Assembly (NCBI RefSeq): GCF_002980495.1
Contig: NZ_PVBR01000020.1
Location: 1 to 64,000, forward strand
Source: Phyllobacterium phragmitis
GTDB taxonomy: Bacteria > Pseudomonadota > Alphaproteobacteria > Rhizobiales > Rhizobiaceae
Direction of reading: 5' to 3'
Length of the DNA: 64,000 bases
A program made the translations under genes and the position numbers. Shown here in pieces: positions 7,477 to 16,576 of this stretch (position 1 is the first letter of the stretch; each line of letters starts with the position of its first letter). Under the pieces are notes generated by a model. The model was not told the origin of the DNA and searched no databases. It saw nothing but the letters and a program-made list of their open reading frames with translations.

Positions 7477-8856
7477 TCCGATGATTTTTCCGGGGTTCAT
7501 GATGCCGTTGGGATCGAGCGTTTTCTTGATCGCCCGCATCAGCGATAGCTTCACCGGATCGACGAAGGCTTCGAGATCCGGCTTCTTTTCGAGGCCGATC
7601 CCGTGCTCGGCCGAGAAGGACCCGCCCATCTTTTTGAGATCGGCATAGACGATGGTCTTGACGGCTTCCCTGCTGGGCATGTCGCCATCGCTGGCGACAC
7701 AGATGTGGAGATTGCCATCGCCGAGGTGACCGAAGACGAAGCCGCGGACGTCGTTTCCAAGGGCTGTGGTCCCATCCGAAAACCGGTCGAGATAGGTCTG
7801 CAGGGACTGCAAGGGTACAGATATGTCGAACCAGTATCCGTCGGGATAGGCGCGGGTGGCGACATCGCTGTCTTCCCGCACCGTCCAGATATGGTGCCGG
7901 TCGCTTTCGCTTTGCGCGATGATGGCATCGAGGACCAGTCCATCTTCGATGCCTCCCGCCAGGGCGTTCTCCAAGGAGGTTTGTGCCGTTTGCTGATCGG
8001 GCGCCTCGGATTCGAGGATCAGATAAACGGGTGCATCGGCAAGGGCGGCAAGCGCCGGGGGGCCGAGAACTTCGACAGCCAGCCGGAAATAGGCCCGTTC
8101 CATGATTTCGGCCCGCAGCAGCCGCAGAGAGCGGTTGCGCTGCAATTGGGCGAACAGGGCGACGGCCGCCGCCGCTGAGGGGCAGGCGAGGAGCGCCGTG
8201 GCGGTGAACTCATCCCTGGCGCTAAGCTTCAGAACGGTGCGGGTGACGATCCCAAGCGTTCCCTCAGCCCCGATGAAGAGTTGCTTCAGGTCATAGCCTT
8301 CATTGCTCTTGGTGACCTGCGCCATGTCGCTCATGATCGACCCGTCGGGAAGTACGATTTCGAGGCCGAGAACGCGCTGGCGCATCACGCCGAGCCGGAA
8401 GGCTTCCATGCCGCCGGCATTGGTAGAGATCATGCCACCGATGGTGGCGCTGCCGCGCGCGGCGATGTCTATGCCGCTGGTGAGGCCGTGGGGCTCGGCC
8501 GCTTCCTGCAAGGCCTGCAGCGTCACGCCGCTGCCGACGGTCACGGTTTGTGCGCCGGGCGATATCTCCTCGATCCTGTTTAGACTTGCCAATGACAGGA
8601 TGATCTCGCCTGCCGTGGAGGCTGCGCCGCCCGCCAGACCGGTGCGCCCGCCATGGGGGACGACGGCAATCCTATGATCGTTGCACAGGCGAAGCACGGC
8701 AGCCACTTCTGAACTGGTGTTCGGGGTGACCATCAGGCCCGCATCGAAGTTGCGACTGTCGAAGCCCGGATGGATGGCGCGCAGCGCATCGGCATTCCTG
8801 ACGCTACGCTTTCCGACGAGGCCTTCAAGCGCTGCGATAATTTTTGCTGAAATCAC
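7474..8856 (-). CDS. FAD-linked oxidase/dehydrogenase (GlcD/D-2-hydroxyacid dehydrogenase type)
   Basis: 460 residues. GTG at 8856 is chosen as start because GGAGA lies 7 bases upstream and 13 bases after the stop of the preceding permease; a longer frame would overlap that gene. A PCMH-type FAD-binding domain (VVPHGGRTGLAGGA near residue 70, GSATIGGMISTNAGG near 135) is followed by a C-terminal FAD-oxidase domain with SAEHGIGLEKK near 425, the usual metal/substrate site. Relatives oxidise glycolate, D-lactate or D-2-hydroxyglutarate. As last gene of a PotABCD-like operon it probably oxidises a 2-hydroxy acid formed from the imported substrate. Confidence 0.88.
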   Translation of the reverse strand: MISAKIIAALEGLVGKRSVRNADALRAIHPGFDSRNFDAGLMVTPNTSSEVAAVLRLCNDHRIAVVPHGGRTGLAGGAASTAGEIILSLASLNRIEEISPGAQTVTVGSGVTLQALQEAAEPHGLTSGIDIAARGSATIGGMISTNAGGMEAFRLGVMRQRVLGLEIVLPDGSIMSDMAQVTKSNEGYDLKQLFIGAEGTLGIVTRTVLKLSARDEFTATALLACPSAAAAVALFAQLQRNRSLRLLRAEIMERAYFRLAVEVLGPPALAALADAPVYLILESEAPDQQTAQTSLENALAGGIEDGLVLDAIIAQSESDRHHIWTVREDSDVATRAYPDGYWFDISVPLQSLQTYLDRFSDGTTALGNDVRGFVFGHLGDGNLHICVASDGDMPSREAVKTIVYADLKKMGGSFSAEHGIGLEKKPDLEAFVDPVKLSLMRAIKKTLDPNGIMNPGKIIG

Positions 8857-8869
8857 TTGAAGTCTCCGT

Positions 8870-9679
8870 CTAGTGCACGTCCCGCCGACGCTTTCCAACG
8901 ATCATTCCTAAGGCAAGAATAATGGCGGTGACAATGATCAGCAGGACGGAAATCGCGGCGATGGCCGGATCGATATTGTCGCGCAGGCCCATCCACATCA
9001 GGCGCGGCAGCGTAATGGCGTTGACGCTGGTGATGAACAGCGTCACGCCGATTTCCTCCCAGGACAGGACGAAGGACAGGAGTGCCGCCGTTGCGATGCC
9101 GAATTTGATATTGGGGACGATCACCTTGAAGGCGCGCGTGGCGAGGCCGGCGCCCAGGCCGCGGGCGGCCAGATCGATCCTTCGATCCACCTGGTAGAGC
9201 GCCACGAGAATGAGGACGACCGCAAAGGGCGTGATCATGACAGCGTGGGCGAGGGCGACGCCGATCCAGGTGTCGTAGCCGATCCAGTCGTTGAAGGCGG
9301 AGAGGGTGGTCATCAGGAAATAGAGCGTCATGGCGGAAACGACCGGCGGGACAATCAGCGGAAGCAGCACGAAGCCGATCAGCAGGGCGGAAAAGCGCGG
9401 CTGATACATCCATATGCCGAGGCCGAAGAGGGTGGCGAGCAGCGTTGCGATGAAGCTCGAGAGGATGCCGATACGCAGGCTCAGCAATATGCTATGCGCC
9501 CAGGCGGGGTTGTCGATGAGCGCCTGATAATGGCGCAGCGACAGCGTGTCGGAGGGCATCGACAGAAAGCGCGCCGGCGTAAAGGACACAGGCACGACCG
9601 CGATGAGCGGCATCAGCAGGAACAGGGCGACGGCCATCGCGAGGATAAGGAGGACGGGGCCGGGGCGTGATGATTGCAT
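8870..9679 (-). CDS. ABC transporter permease (PotC-like)
   Basis: 269 residues from the ATG at 9679 (MQSSRPGP). A TTG at 9694 in frame would instead overlap the upstream permease by 8 bases, and both are possible. There are six predicted membrane helices, the first at about 10-30. The EAA loop RRIDLAARGLGAGLATRAFK is near residue 170. It belongs to the spermidine/putrescine (POPT) family of inner-membrane subunits and pairs with the permease at 9687-10514. Confidence 0.9.
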   Translation of the reverse strand: MQSSRPGPVLLILAMAVALFLLMPLIAVVPVSFTPARFLSMPSDTLSLRHYQALIDNPAWAHSILLSLRIGILSSFIATLLATLFGLGIWMYQPRFSALLIGFVLLPLIVPPVVSAMTLYFLMTTLSAFNDWIGYDTWIGVALAHAVMITPFAVVLILVALYQVDRRIDLAARGLGAGLATRAFKVIVPNIKFGIATAALLSFVLSWEEIGVTLFITSVNAITLPRLMWMGLRDNIDPAIAAISVLLIIVTAIILALGMIVGKRRRDVH

Positions 9680-9686
9680 TATGAAT

Positions 9687-10514
9687 CTATCCAACCAGAT
9701 GCGCAGGTTTGATGAAGCGCCGCATCATCGCCAGCAGCACGCCGATGAACAGGACCAGGATCACGCTGATCGCCGCGCCCAACCCCCAATCGGGGCTCTG
9801 GAAAATGCGGAGATAGACGAGTTCCGCCACCATGACGCTGCGGCCGCCGCCGAGGATGGCCGGCGTGACGAAGAAGCCGAGCGCGAAGACGAAAACGATG
9901 AGGGCCGCGCCGATCAGTCCGCCTGAAGTCAGCGGCACGAAGACCGTCCAGAAAATCCGGCTGCGCGATGCGCCCATGCCGCGCGCCGCCAGCAAAACAC
10001 GCTCGTCTATGCTGCGCATGGCCGATGCGATGGGGAAAACGGCGAAGGGAATGAGAAAATGCGTCATGCCGATGATCACACCCAGTTCATTACGGGCAAG
10101 GGCGAGAGGTTCGCTGGTGATGCCCGCGGCCTCCAGCCATGTGTTGATCAGGCCGCGGTTCGACAGAAGCGCCAGCCAGCCGAAAGCGCGCGTCAGCACT
10201 GAGATCCAGAAGGGGACGAGGATGCAGAACTCGGCCAGCATGCGCTGCAGGCGCGTGCCGCGCACCCAGACATAGGCGATGGCATAGGCGGCCAGAAGCG
10301 AAGCGGCCGTCACGACCAGGCAGATGCGCAAGGTTCTGAGGAAGACGGACTGTACGAGCGGATCGGAAAACACGGCCCTGTATTGGCCGATGCCGGGCTC
10401 AGGCAGCGTGAAGCTCCAGCGGACGATACCCAGGAACGGCACGACGTAGGCGAGGCCGAGAAACAGGAGCAAGGGTGCGAGCAGAAGCAATTTTCCAGAT
10501 GATTTTGCGATCAT
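9687..10514 (-). CDS. ABC transporter permease (PotB-like)
   Basis: 275 residues beginning MIAKSSGKLLLLAPLLLFLG, a leading membrane helix. The EAA motif is DERVLLAARGMGASRSRIFW near residue 175. Six helices are expected. It is the partner of the PotC-like permease and follows the substrate-binding protein gene by 70 bases. The family transports polyamines, opines, 2-aminoethylphosphonate and similar small cations, so the exact ligand is open. Confidence 0.9.
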   Translation of the reverse strand: MIAKSSGKLLLLAPLLLFLGLAYVVPFLGIVRWSFTLPEPGIGQYRAVFSDPLVQSVFLRTLRICLVVTAASLLAAYAIAYVWVRGTRLQRMLAEFCILVPFWISVLTRAFGWLALLSNRGLINTWLEAAGITSEPLALARNELGVIIGMTHFLIPFAVFPIASAMRSIDERVLLAARGMGASRSRIFWTVFVPLTSGGLIGAALIVFVFALGFFVTPAILGGGRSVMVAELVYLRIFQSPDWGLGAAISVILVLFIGVLLAMMRRFIKPAHLVG

Positions 10515-10584
10515 TCATTCCCCTTTGGCGCGGCTTCCTGAAAGCATTGCACCCTTAACACCCCCCTCGTTCAAGCATTTCGAC

Positions 10585-11700
10585 TCAGGCCGAGATGATC
10601 TTGGTGTATTCGTCGAGGGCCGAGCCGTAATGTTCGGCGTACCACTCCATATCAAGCGGGATCTGCTTGGCCATGTTGGCGGGATCGACGCAGTTGATCC
10701 GCTTCTTGTCGTCCGGGATGAGCGCGTCGGTGGCGGGGTTTGCCGGTCCCTGGCCGAGGAGATTGAACATTTCCAGCTGCCGCTCGGGCGCCTGGGCGCT
10801 GGCGATGAATTTCATCGCATTTTCCTTGCCGCCGGGATTGTTCTTCATCACGCCGAGCGCGCCCGGCGATATCAATCCCTGATCCCAGACGAACTTGATC
10901 TGGCCGCCGGTATCCTGCTCGAGGAGCTGGGCGCGGGTCGACCATATGAGCGCCATCGAAGCTTCGCCATCGAGCAGTACCGACTGGCTTTCCGCCCCGC
11001 CGCCCCAATAGGCGACGACGTGTTCCTTGAAGGCGGCAAGCTTGTCGTGCGCCCGCTTCAGATCAAGGGGATAGAGTTTTTCCGGCGCCACGCCATCGGC
11101 CATGAGCGCCGCCTCCCACATGGCGGAACCCCATTTATAGAGCGAGCGCTTGCCGGGGAATTTCTCGACATCGAAGAAATCGGCCATCCCCGTCGGCGCC
11201 TGATCGCCGAATTTCGATGAATCATAGGCGATGACATAGGAGAAGAAATAGGTCGAAGCGGCATGATCCCAGCCGAAGCCTGGGCGCATCTTGTTCTTGT
11301 CGACGATCGTGTAATCGATCGGCTCCAGCATGCCCTGCCTGCCGAGCGAGATGCCGGAGAACGGGTCGATATCCAGCAGGTCCCAGCTGGGCTTGCCGCT
11401 CTTGAACTGCGCCGTGATGGCGCCCTCGGTCGGCCCCGAGCCGTCCATCTTGACGATAATGCCCGTTTCCTTGGTAAATGGCTGACCATAGGCCTTGTCA
11501 TAGGCCGTGATGGCATCGCCGCCCCAATTGACGAGAACGAGGTCTTTCGATTGGGCGGAGGCGCCCGTGGAGCGCAATATGGCCGGCGCGCCCGCCAGGA
11601 TGAGCGCGGCCATCTGGGTAAAGCGCCGCCGGCTGATCTCTCCACGCTCCACCTTGTTTGCCAGGATTTCTAGGCAGTCTTTTTGAAATGCGTGATCCAT
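10585..11700 (-). CDS. ABC transporter substrate-binding protein (PotD-like), Tat-type leader
   Basis: 371 residues from the ATG at 11700, preceded by GAGGGAAACAAG; the GTG 30 bases upstream has no such site. The leader contains SRRRFTQM at residues 23-30, a twin-arginine motif followed by a hydrophobic stretch ending near ASA, so Tat export is likely. The mature part begins KDLVLVNWGGD, typical of POPT-family binding proteins (PotD/PotF). Tryptophan-rich ligand-pocket residues are present (YWGGGAES). It is second gene of the operon after the ATPase. Confidence 0.9.
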   Translation of the reverse strand: MDHAFQKDCLEILANKVERGEISRRRFTQMAALILAGAPAILRSTGASAQSKDLVLVNWGGDAITAYDKAYGQPFTKETGIIVKMDGSGPTEGAITAQFKSGKPSWDLLDIDPFSGISLGRQGMLEPIDYTIVDKNKMRPGFGWDHAASTYFFSYVIAYDSSKFGDQAPTGMADFFDVEKFPGKRSLYKWGSAMWEAALMADGVAPEKLYPLDLKRAHDKLAAFKEHVVAYWGGGAESQSVLLDGEASMALIWSTRAQLLEQDTGGQIKFVWDQGLISPGALGVMKNNPGGKENAMKFIASAQAPERQLEMFNLLGQGPANPATDALIPDDKKRINCVDPANMAKQIPLDMEWYAEHYGSALDEYTKIISA

Positions 11701-11757
11701 CTTGTTTCCCTCTGGATTGTTATTGGTCACATCCCGGATGCGTCTGTTATTTGCGTT

Positions 11758-12879
11758 CTATTCGCCTGCCGGCAGCAAAAACCCTTCCCTGGTCGGCCAT
11801 GAAACCCAGACATCGGTTCGGGAATTTAAGGGCGATGCCGCGGCTGTCGGTATCGATACGGCGATTGGTGTCCCGGTCTTAGTCTTCAGGTGATATTTCG
11901 TCAGCGCGCCGAGATAGGTGGCGCCTTCGACGCAGCAGGTGATGGCGTTGCAATCGGCTGGCGGCGGTGTCTCGGTCAGGTGCATGTGTTCAGGCCGGAT
12001 GGCGGCAACGGCTTCATCGCCGATCTTCTGCGTCGCCCTGTCGAGGATGATCGCCCGATCCTCGAACCGCCCGGTTGCGCCTGATCCGTTGCGGATGACG
12101 CCTTTCAGCGGCAGCAGATTGATCTCGCCCAGGAACTCCGCGACAAAACGGCTGGCCGGCCGTTCATAGACGTCTTGCGGCCCCCCGATCTGGAGGAGTT
12201 CGCCATGGTTGAAAATGGCGACCCGCGAGGAGAGCGCCAAGGCTTCCGACTGGTCGTGGGTGACAAAGACGAATGTCGTGCCGGTTTCCTGATGCAGGCG
12301 CTTGACTTCTTCCTGCATCAGGGCGCGCAAATTCTTGTCGAGCGCCGAAAAAGGCTCATCGAGCAGCAGCACCGAAGGCTCGAAGACGAGCGCGCGGGCA
12401 AGCGCCACGCGCTGCTGTTGCCCGCCTGACAGTTTGGCCGGCAGTTTCTTCTCGTGCCCGACGAGGCCGACCCGTTCGATCATCGCGCCGACACGGCGCT
12501 TGATATCGGATGAATTGCGGCGACGGACCTTGAGCGGAAAGGCGATGTTCTGCTCGACGGTCAGATGCGGAAAGAGTGCGTAGCCCTGAAAGACCATGCC
12601 ATAGGAACGGTCTTCCGCCGGGACATGGGTGATGTCCTTGCCGTTCATCATCAGCCGGCCCTCGCTCGGGGCGATGAAGCCTGCAAGGATCATCAGGAAC
12701 GTCGTCTTGCCGGAGCCGGATGGTCCGAGAAGGGTGAGAAATTCGCCACGCCTGATATCGAGCGAGAGGTCATTGAGCGCGCGAAAGGCTCCGAATGTCT
12801 TGCCGATATTTTCGGCGTTGATTTCGGCGGCCCCGATTTGGGCAGCCGTGATTTCGCTTGCTGGAATGCGTTGAGGCAT
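11758..12879 (-). CDS. ABC transporter ATP-binding protein (PotA-like)
   Basis: 373 residues. Walker A is GPSGSGKTT (52-60), the signature LSGGQQQR lies near 150-157, Walker B VLLLDEP follows about 20 residues later, and a C-terminal TOBE domain is present. The start at 12879 has GGGGAAGAAG about 8 bases upstream. It is first gene of the operon ATPase, binding protein, two permeases, FAD oxidase. The promoter lies in 12880-12989, directly downstream of the LysR gene, where a perfect palindrome is present (12957-12973). Confidence 0.92.
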   Translation of the reverse strand: MPQRIPASEITAAQIGAAEINAENIGKTFGAFRALNDLSLDIRRGEFLTLLGPSGSGKTTFLMILAGFIAPSEGRLMMNGKDITHVPAEDRSYGMVFQGYALFPHLTVEQNIAFPLKVRRRNSSDIKRRVGAMIERVGLVGHEKKLPAKLSGGQQQRVALARALVFEPSVLLLDEPFSALDKNLRALMQEEVKRLHQETGTTFVFVTHDQSEALALSSRVAIFNHGELLQIGGPQDVYERPASRFVAEFLGEINLLPLKGVIRNGSGATGRFEDRAIILDRATQKIGDEAVAAIRPEHMHLTETPPPADCNAITCCVEGATYLGALTKYHLKTKTGTPIAVSIPTAAASPLNSRTDVWVSWPTREGFLLPAGE

Positions 12880-12956
12880 CGATTGACTTCTTCCCCTTTT
12901 CGGGAAAGCCTAGGCACAATCGGCCAGGACGACAATTGAATTATATTACCCGGATA

Positions 12957-12973
12957 CGTGAATGAATTTCACG
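12957..12973. promoter_or_regulatory. Palindromic candidate operator upstream of the PotABCD-like operon
   Basis: CGTGAATGAATTTCACG is a perfect inverted repeat (CGTGAA-N5-TTCACG) with the size and symmetry of a LysR binding core. A related string, GTGAATGGAATTT, occurs at 13909-13921 in the other promoter region flanking the LysR gene. The shared motif on both sides of the regulator suggests one regulon. Confidence 0.45.
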
Positions 12974-12989
12974 CCAGGAGGATTTCTTC

Positions 12990-13883
12990 TCATCCGGCGG
13001 TATAGGTCTGGGATAAACGCGATTTGAGCCATTCGATGAAGGCGAGTTGCGCCGGATGGTCCGATTTGGCGAAATCGGTGATCAGGAAATAGGATTTCGG
13101 TGATTTGATGCTCAAATCGAACGGCTTGATGAGTTGACCGGCTCTCATGGCCTTACGGCAGGTCAGCTCATCGCCCATCGCTATGCCCTGCGCCGTGATG
13201 GCGGCCGAGAAGACGAGATTCATATCGGAAAAGACGATGCCGCGTTCGGAATCCGGGTTGTCGACGTTGGCGAGCGCCAGCCAGCGCGTCCAGTCCTCGA
13301 AATCATCGAGGTGAAGCAGCGGCGCCCTCAACACGTCCTTCGGCTCCGCCAGTCCGCCGATCTTGTTGAGGAGCACCGGGCTGCAAAGCGGTGTGAACTG
13401 GACTTCGCAAAGCAGCTCCACCGCGCGGCCAGGCCAGTTGCCGTCGCCAAAGGCGATGAACAGGTCGACGCTGGCATCGCTGACATCGTCAAGCTTACGC
13501 GGCGTCACGATGCGCAGGGCGACGTCAGGATATTTTTCCTGAAATTCGGCAATATGGGTGCACAGCCAGAGCGAGGCGAAGCCGGCGGTGCAGCTGATGC
13601 GCAGCGTGCCCTCGACACCGGCGGGGCTGCGGCGACCGAACGCATCGTCGATAACGATCAAGGCCTTGCGGATGTCATTGGCATATTTGCGTCCGCGCGG
13701 GGTGAGCATCACGCCCTTGCCATCCCGTTGCAGGAGTTCGAAGCCGAGATCCCGTTCGAGCAGACGCAACTGATGGCTCACCGCGCTGCGCGTTAAATGC
13801 AGCTCTTCCGCCGCCCTCCACACGCTGCCATGCCGCGCGAAGCTTTCCAAGGCGCGTAGGGCCTGCGTGGACGGGATGCGCAT
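12990..13883 (-). CDS. LysR-family transcriptional regulator (GcvA-like)
   Basis: 297 residues from the ATG at 13883 (MRIPSTQALRALESFARHGS), giving the standard LysR length; in-frame codons further upstream enter the divergent promoter region. The helix-turn-helix is WRAAEELHLTRSAVSHQLRL (about 21-40), followed by the substrate-binding domain. The GcvA-like subgroup often controls amino-acid-related operons. It sits between the PotABCD-like operon (same strand, downstream) and the divergent M20/GME/ALDH operon and is positioned to control both. Confidence 0.9.
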   Translation of the reverse strand: MRIPSTQALRALESFARHGSVWRAAEELHLTRSAVSHQLRLLERDLGFELLQRDGKGVMLTPRGRKYANDIRKALIVIDDAFGRRSPAGVEGTLRISCTAGFASLWLCTHIAEFQEKYPDVALRIVTPRKLDDVSDASVDLFIAFGDGNWPGRAVELLCEVQFTPLCSPVLLNKIGGLAEPKDVLRAPLLHLDDFEDWTRWLALANVDNPDSERGIVFSDMNLVFSAAITAQGIAMGDELTCRKAMRAGQLIKPFDLSIKSPKSYFLITDFAKSDHPAQLAFIEWLKSRLSQTYTAG

Positions 13884-13996
13884 TATCAGATGTCTCTTGG
13901 CTGATGAGGTGAATGGAATTTGCAGGTTTTGAGAAAACATATCACTTTTTGTCCCGCCTTCCAGATGATTATCTCCCAGCCAACTGGAGGCGCATC
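13884..13996. promoter_or_regulatory. Divergent promoter region, LysR gene versus M20/GME/ALDH operon
   Basis: 113 bases between the LysR start and the GTG of the M20 gene. It contains GTGAATGGAATTT (13909-13921), matching the core of the palindrome at 12957-12973, and an A/T-rich stretch around 13928-13945. This is the expected site of LysR autoregulation and activation. Confidence 0.5.
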
Positions 13997-15595
13997 GTGG
14001 TCACATCTGCTCAGGAGACGGCGCTGGGTTTTATCGACAGCCATCGTGGCGATCTGTCGTCGTGGACCCGGACGATCTTCGATTTCGGCGAGACCGCGTG
14101 GCGCGAATACCGGTCGGCGGAATGGTATGTGACGCTGCTGCGCCGCCACGGCTTCGATGTGGAAGCCGGTTCGGCCGGCATGCCCACGGCCTTCTGCGCG
14201 CATTGGTCAAGTCAGGGGTCAAACCGGACGGGGACGAATGGCCGCGCCCCTATTATCGGCATGTATGCCGAATATGATGCCGTTCCCGGCAATTGCCAGG
14301 ATGCAGCGACCGTCCGGCGGGCGCGGCCGGGCCTGAGCGAACATGCGGGCGGACACACCGATCCGCATTCGGGGCTGGGGATATCGAGCCTTGGCGGATT
14401 GCTGGCCACCAAGGCGGCGATGGAGAGGCACGGCATTCCCGGCACGTTACGCTTTACCGGCGAACCGGCCGAAAAGGTGAGGGGATCGAAGCCCATCCAC
14501 GCCGCCAAGGGCTATTATGACGGGCTGGATGGAATGCTTTCGTTTCATCCTTTCTACATGCTGCCGCTGTGCAACACGGTGCGCTGGGACACGCATTGCG
14601 GCGCGGCCTATTCGATGATCTACCGCTTTGTCTGCGACCAGCCGGAAAAATGGGGTTTGGGCGATGGCGCTCCGATCCCGCAGTCGCATTCCGCCGTGCG
14701 GGCGCCGGGCGCAAACGATGCGCTGATGACGATGTACATGACATCGAAGGCCTTGCGCGATTCCATGCTGCCGCATCAGGGCGGCTGGTCGATCAGCGAG
14801 GCGATCCTGACGGCGGGCCAGGCGACAGCCGACAATCTGCCGGCGGCACTTGCCGAAATCCAGTACATGATCCGCGTGCCGACAATCGCCATGGCGGAAC
14901 AGGTGACATCCGTGCTCGACCGCAATGCCGAGCATGCTGCCGCCATGACCGGATGCCGCGTGGAGCGGCATTGGGTATCCAAATCGCGGCCTGGTCTCGC
15001 CAATCACGCGATGGCGGAGGTCGCATGGGAAGCGCTTCAAGTCGTTGGTCCGCCGCGCTGGGACGATGCCGCCAAGGCGATCGGACGCGAAATTCAGGTG
15101 AATGCAGGCGCGGAGGCGCTGGACGAACCATTCATCGATGAATGCGAGAGGCTGGTCTCTCCGCGTGAGGCCGAAGCCATTCTGCGCCGCGATCTCCCGC
15201 CATCGCAGGTCAATTCGACCTCCGACGACTATACGGACATGAGCTGGCATGCCCCGACGGCGCGCATCTACGTGGCGCGTCCCGCCCTGAAGGCACCGCC
15301 GGGCTTTGCCTATCCCGGCTGGGTGATGAACGCGCTTGGCGGCATCTCCGAGACAATCGATCCCATGGTGGTCTGTGCGTCGAAGACAGTCGCCCTGACG
15401 GCATTACGTCTGCTCGAGGACGAGGGTGCCCGGCAGAATGCGAAGGTCGAATTCATCGAACGCACGGGCGGCGGGATCGGCGGCGAAAAATGGATTGCGC
15501 CGCTTTGCGATTACGAGCCGCCCATTCATTTCCGTTGGCCGGAATATGTCACGACAGCCCGCGGGCACGACTGGTGGATACCAAGAGGAGACTGA
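13997..15595 (+). CDS. M20-family amidohydrolase, AbgB-like, with atypical metal motif
   Basis: 532 residues from the GTG at 13997, chosen because TGGAGG lies 6-7 bases upstream; a longer frame would start in the promoter region. It resembles the AbgB (aminobenzoyl-glutamate utilization B) branch of M20D peptidases: GMYAEYDAVPG near 88-98 and GEPAEK near 155-160. In usual members AEYDALPG runs straight into GHxCGH; here about 17 residues intervene and the motif reads HAGGHTDPH (116-124), and the PAEE pair reads PAEK. These enzymes hydrolyse amide bonds of N-acyl amino acids. It is first gene of an operon with a GME hydrolase (3-base gap) and an aldehyde dehydrogenase. Confidence 0.82.
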   Translation: MVTSAQETALGFIDSHRGDLSSWTRTIFDFGETAWREYRSAEWYVTLLRRHGFDVEAGSAGMPTAFCAHWSSQGSNRTGTNGRAPIIGMYAEYDAVPGNCQDAATVRRARPGLSEHAGGHTDPHSGLGISSLGGLLATKAAMERHGIPGTLRFTGEPAEKVRGSKPIHAAKGYYDGLDGMLSFHPFYMLPLCNTVRWDTHCGAAYSMIYRFVCDQPEKWGLGDGAPIPQSHSAVRAPGANDALMTMYMTSKALRDSMLPHQGGWSISEAILTAGQATADNLPAALAEIQYMIRVPTIAMAEQVTSVLDRNAEHAAAMTGCRVERHWVSKSRPGLANHAMAEVAWEALQVVGPPRWDDAAKAIGREIQVNAGAEALDEPFIDECERLVSPREAEAILRRDLPPSQVNSTSDDYTDMSWHAPTARIYVARPALKAPPGFAYPGWVMNALGGISETIDPMVVCASKTVALTALRLLEDEGARQNAKVEFIERTGGGIGGEKWIAPLCDYEPPIHFRWPEYVTTARGHDWWIPRGD

Positions 15596-15598
15596 ACG

Positions 15599-16534
15599 AT
15601 GACGCGTCATGAACAGGCCTTTGCAACGGATGGCTTCACGCTGAAACGGCGCAACCCCGATGGCGGCACCCGGCCATTGCAGCAATGGGGTTTTCGCAAC
15701 GAGACGGACCGGCTCACCGATGTCCTTTTGGGCTCGCCGGCCTATCTCAAGCACATGGCGACGAGTTCGCTGTCGCGCAAGCATCTGAGGGAGGCGCCCT
15801 GCAACATCCAGGTGGCGCAGGCACAGCACAAGGAGCTGGTCGCGGCGTACGAGCATTTCGGCGTCAACATCCACTGGCACGAGCCGGAACCGGAACTGCC
15901 GATGCAGGTCTATTCGCGCGATTCCAGCGTCATGACGCCCTATGGCGCAATCATCACCGCGATGGCCAATTGGTGGCGGCGCGGTGAAAACTATGCCGCG
16001 ATCCGCACCTATGAACGGCTCGGCATCCCGATCTACGACATGGTGACGGCCGGGACCTTCGAAGGCGGCGATTTCAACGTCATCGAGGAAGGCTGCGTGC
16101 TGATTGGCTGCGGCGGCGCGCGTACCCAGGAAGAGGGGGCGCGGCAGGTCGAAGACTGGTTCCGCAGGGAAGGCTGGGAGACGCGGCTTGCCTTCATCGA
16201 TGAATATTACGTGCATATCGACCTGATGGTCGTGCCCATCGCGCCGAAGCTGACCGCCGTCTGCCTTGCCTGTACGGAACCGGGGATCGTCGACTGGCTG
16301 ATGGGCAAGGGGCACGAGATCATCGATGTGCCGTTCCAGGATACCATCAATCTCGGTTGTAATTTCATGTCGCTGGGCGGCGACCGCGTGATCGCGCCGT
16401 CATCGAGCACGACGCTGATCAAAAAGCTGAAGGCGCTGGGCTTCGAAGTCGCCTCCGTCGATATGAGCGAAATCTCGAAAACCGGTGGTGGAATCCATTG
16501 CATGGCACAGGCGCTCTTGCGTTCGCCCGATTGA
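15599..16534 (+). CDS. Guanidino-group-modifying hydrolase (amidinotransferase/deiminase/DDAH superfamily)
   Basis: 311 residues. The full GME catalytic set can be read: YSRDSS with Asp108, TFEGGDF with Glu155 and Asp158, VHIDL with His206, and GGGIHCMAQ with nucleophile Cys301. Members hydrolyse or transfer the amidino group of arginine, agmatine, methylarginine or other guanidines through a Cys-amidino intermediate. Whether this one is an arginine deiminase, dimethylargininase or amidinotransferase cannot be decided by eye. It follows the M20 gene with only a GAGGAGACTGAACG spacer region and precedes an aldehyde dehydrogenase, so it likely processes a guanidino product in the cytoplasm; no signal peptide is present. 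Confidence 0.85.
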   Translation: MTRHEQAFATDGFTLKRRNPDGGTRPLQQWGFRNETDRLTDVLLGSPAYLKHMATSSLSRKHLREAPCNIQVAQAQHKELVAAYEHFGVNIHWHEPEPELPMQVYSRDSSVMTPYGAIITAMANWWRRGENYAAIRTYERLGIPIYDMVTAGTFEGGDFNVIEEGCVLIGCGGARTQEEGARQVEDWFRREGWETRLAFIDEYYVHIDLMVVPIAPKLTAVCLACTEPGIVDWLMGKGHEIIDVPFQDTINLGCNFMSLGGDRVIAPSSSTTLIKKLKALGFEVASVDMSEISKTGGGIHCMAQALLRSPD

Positions 16535-16576
16535 TCGCAAGAATAGAGCCAACAGGATTCATGAGAGGGGAGTGTC

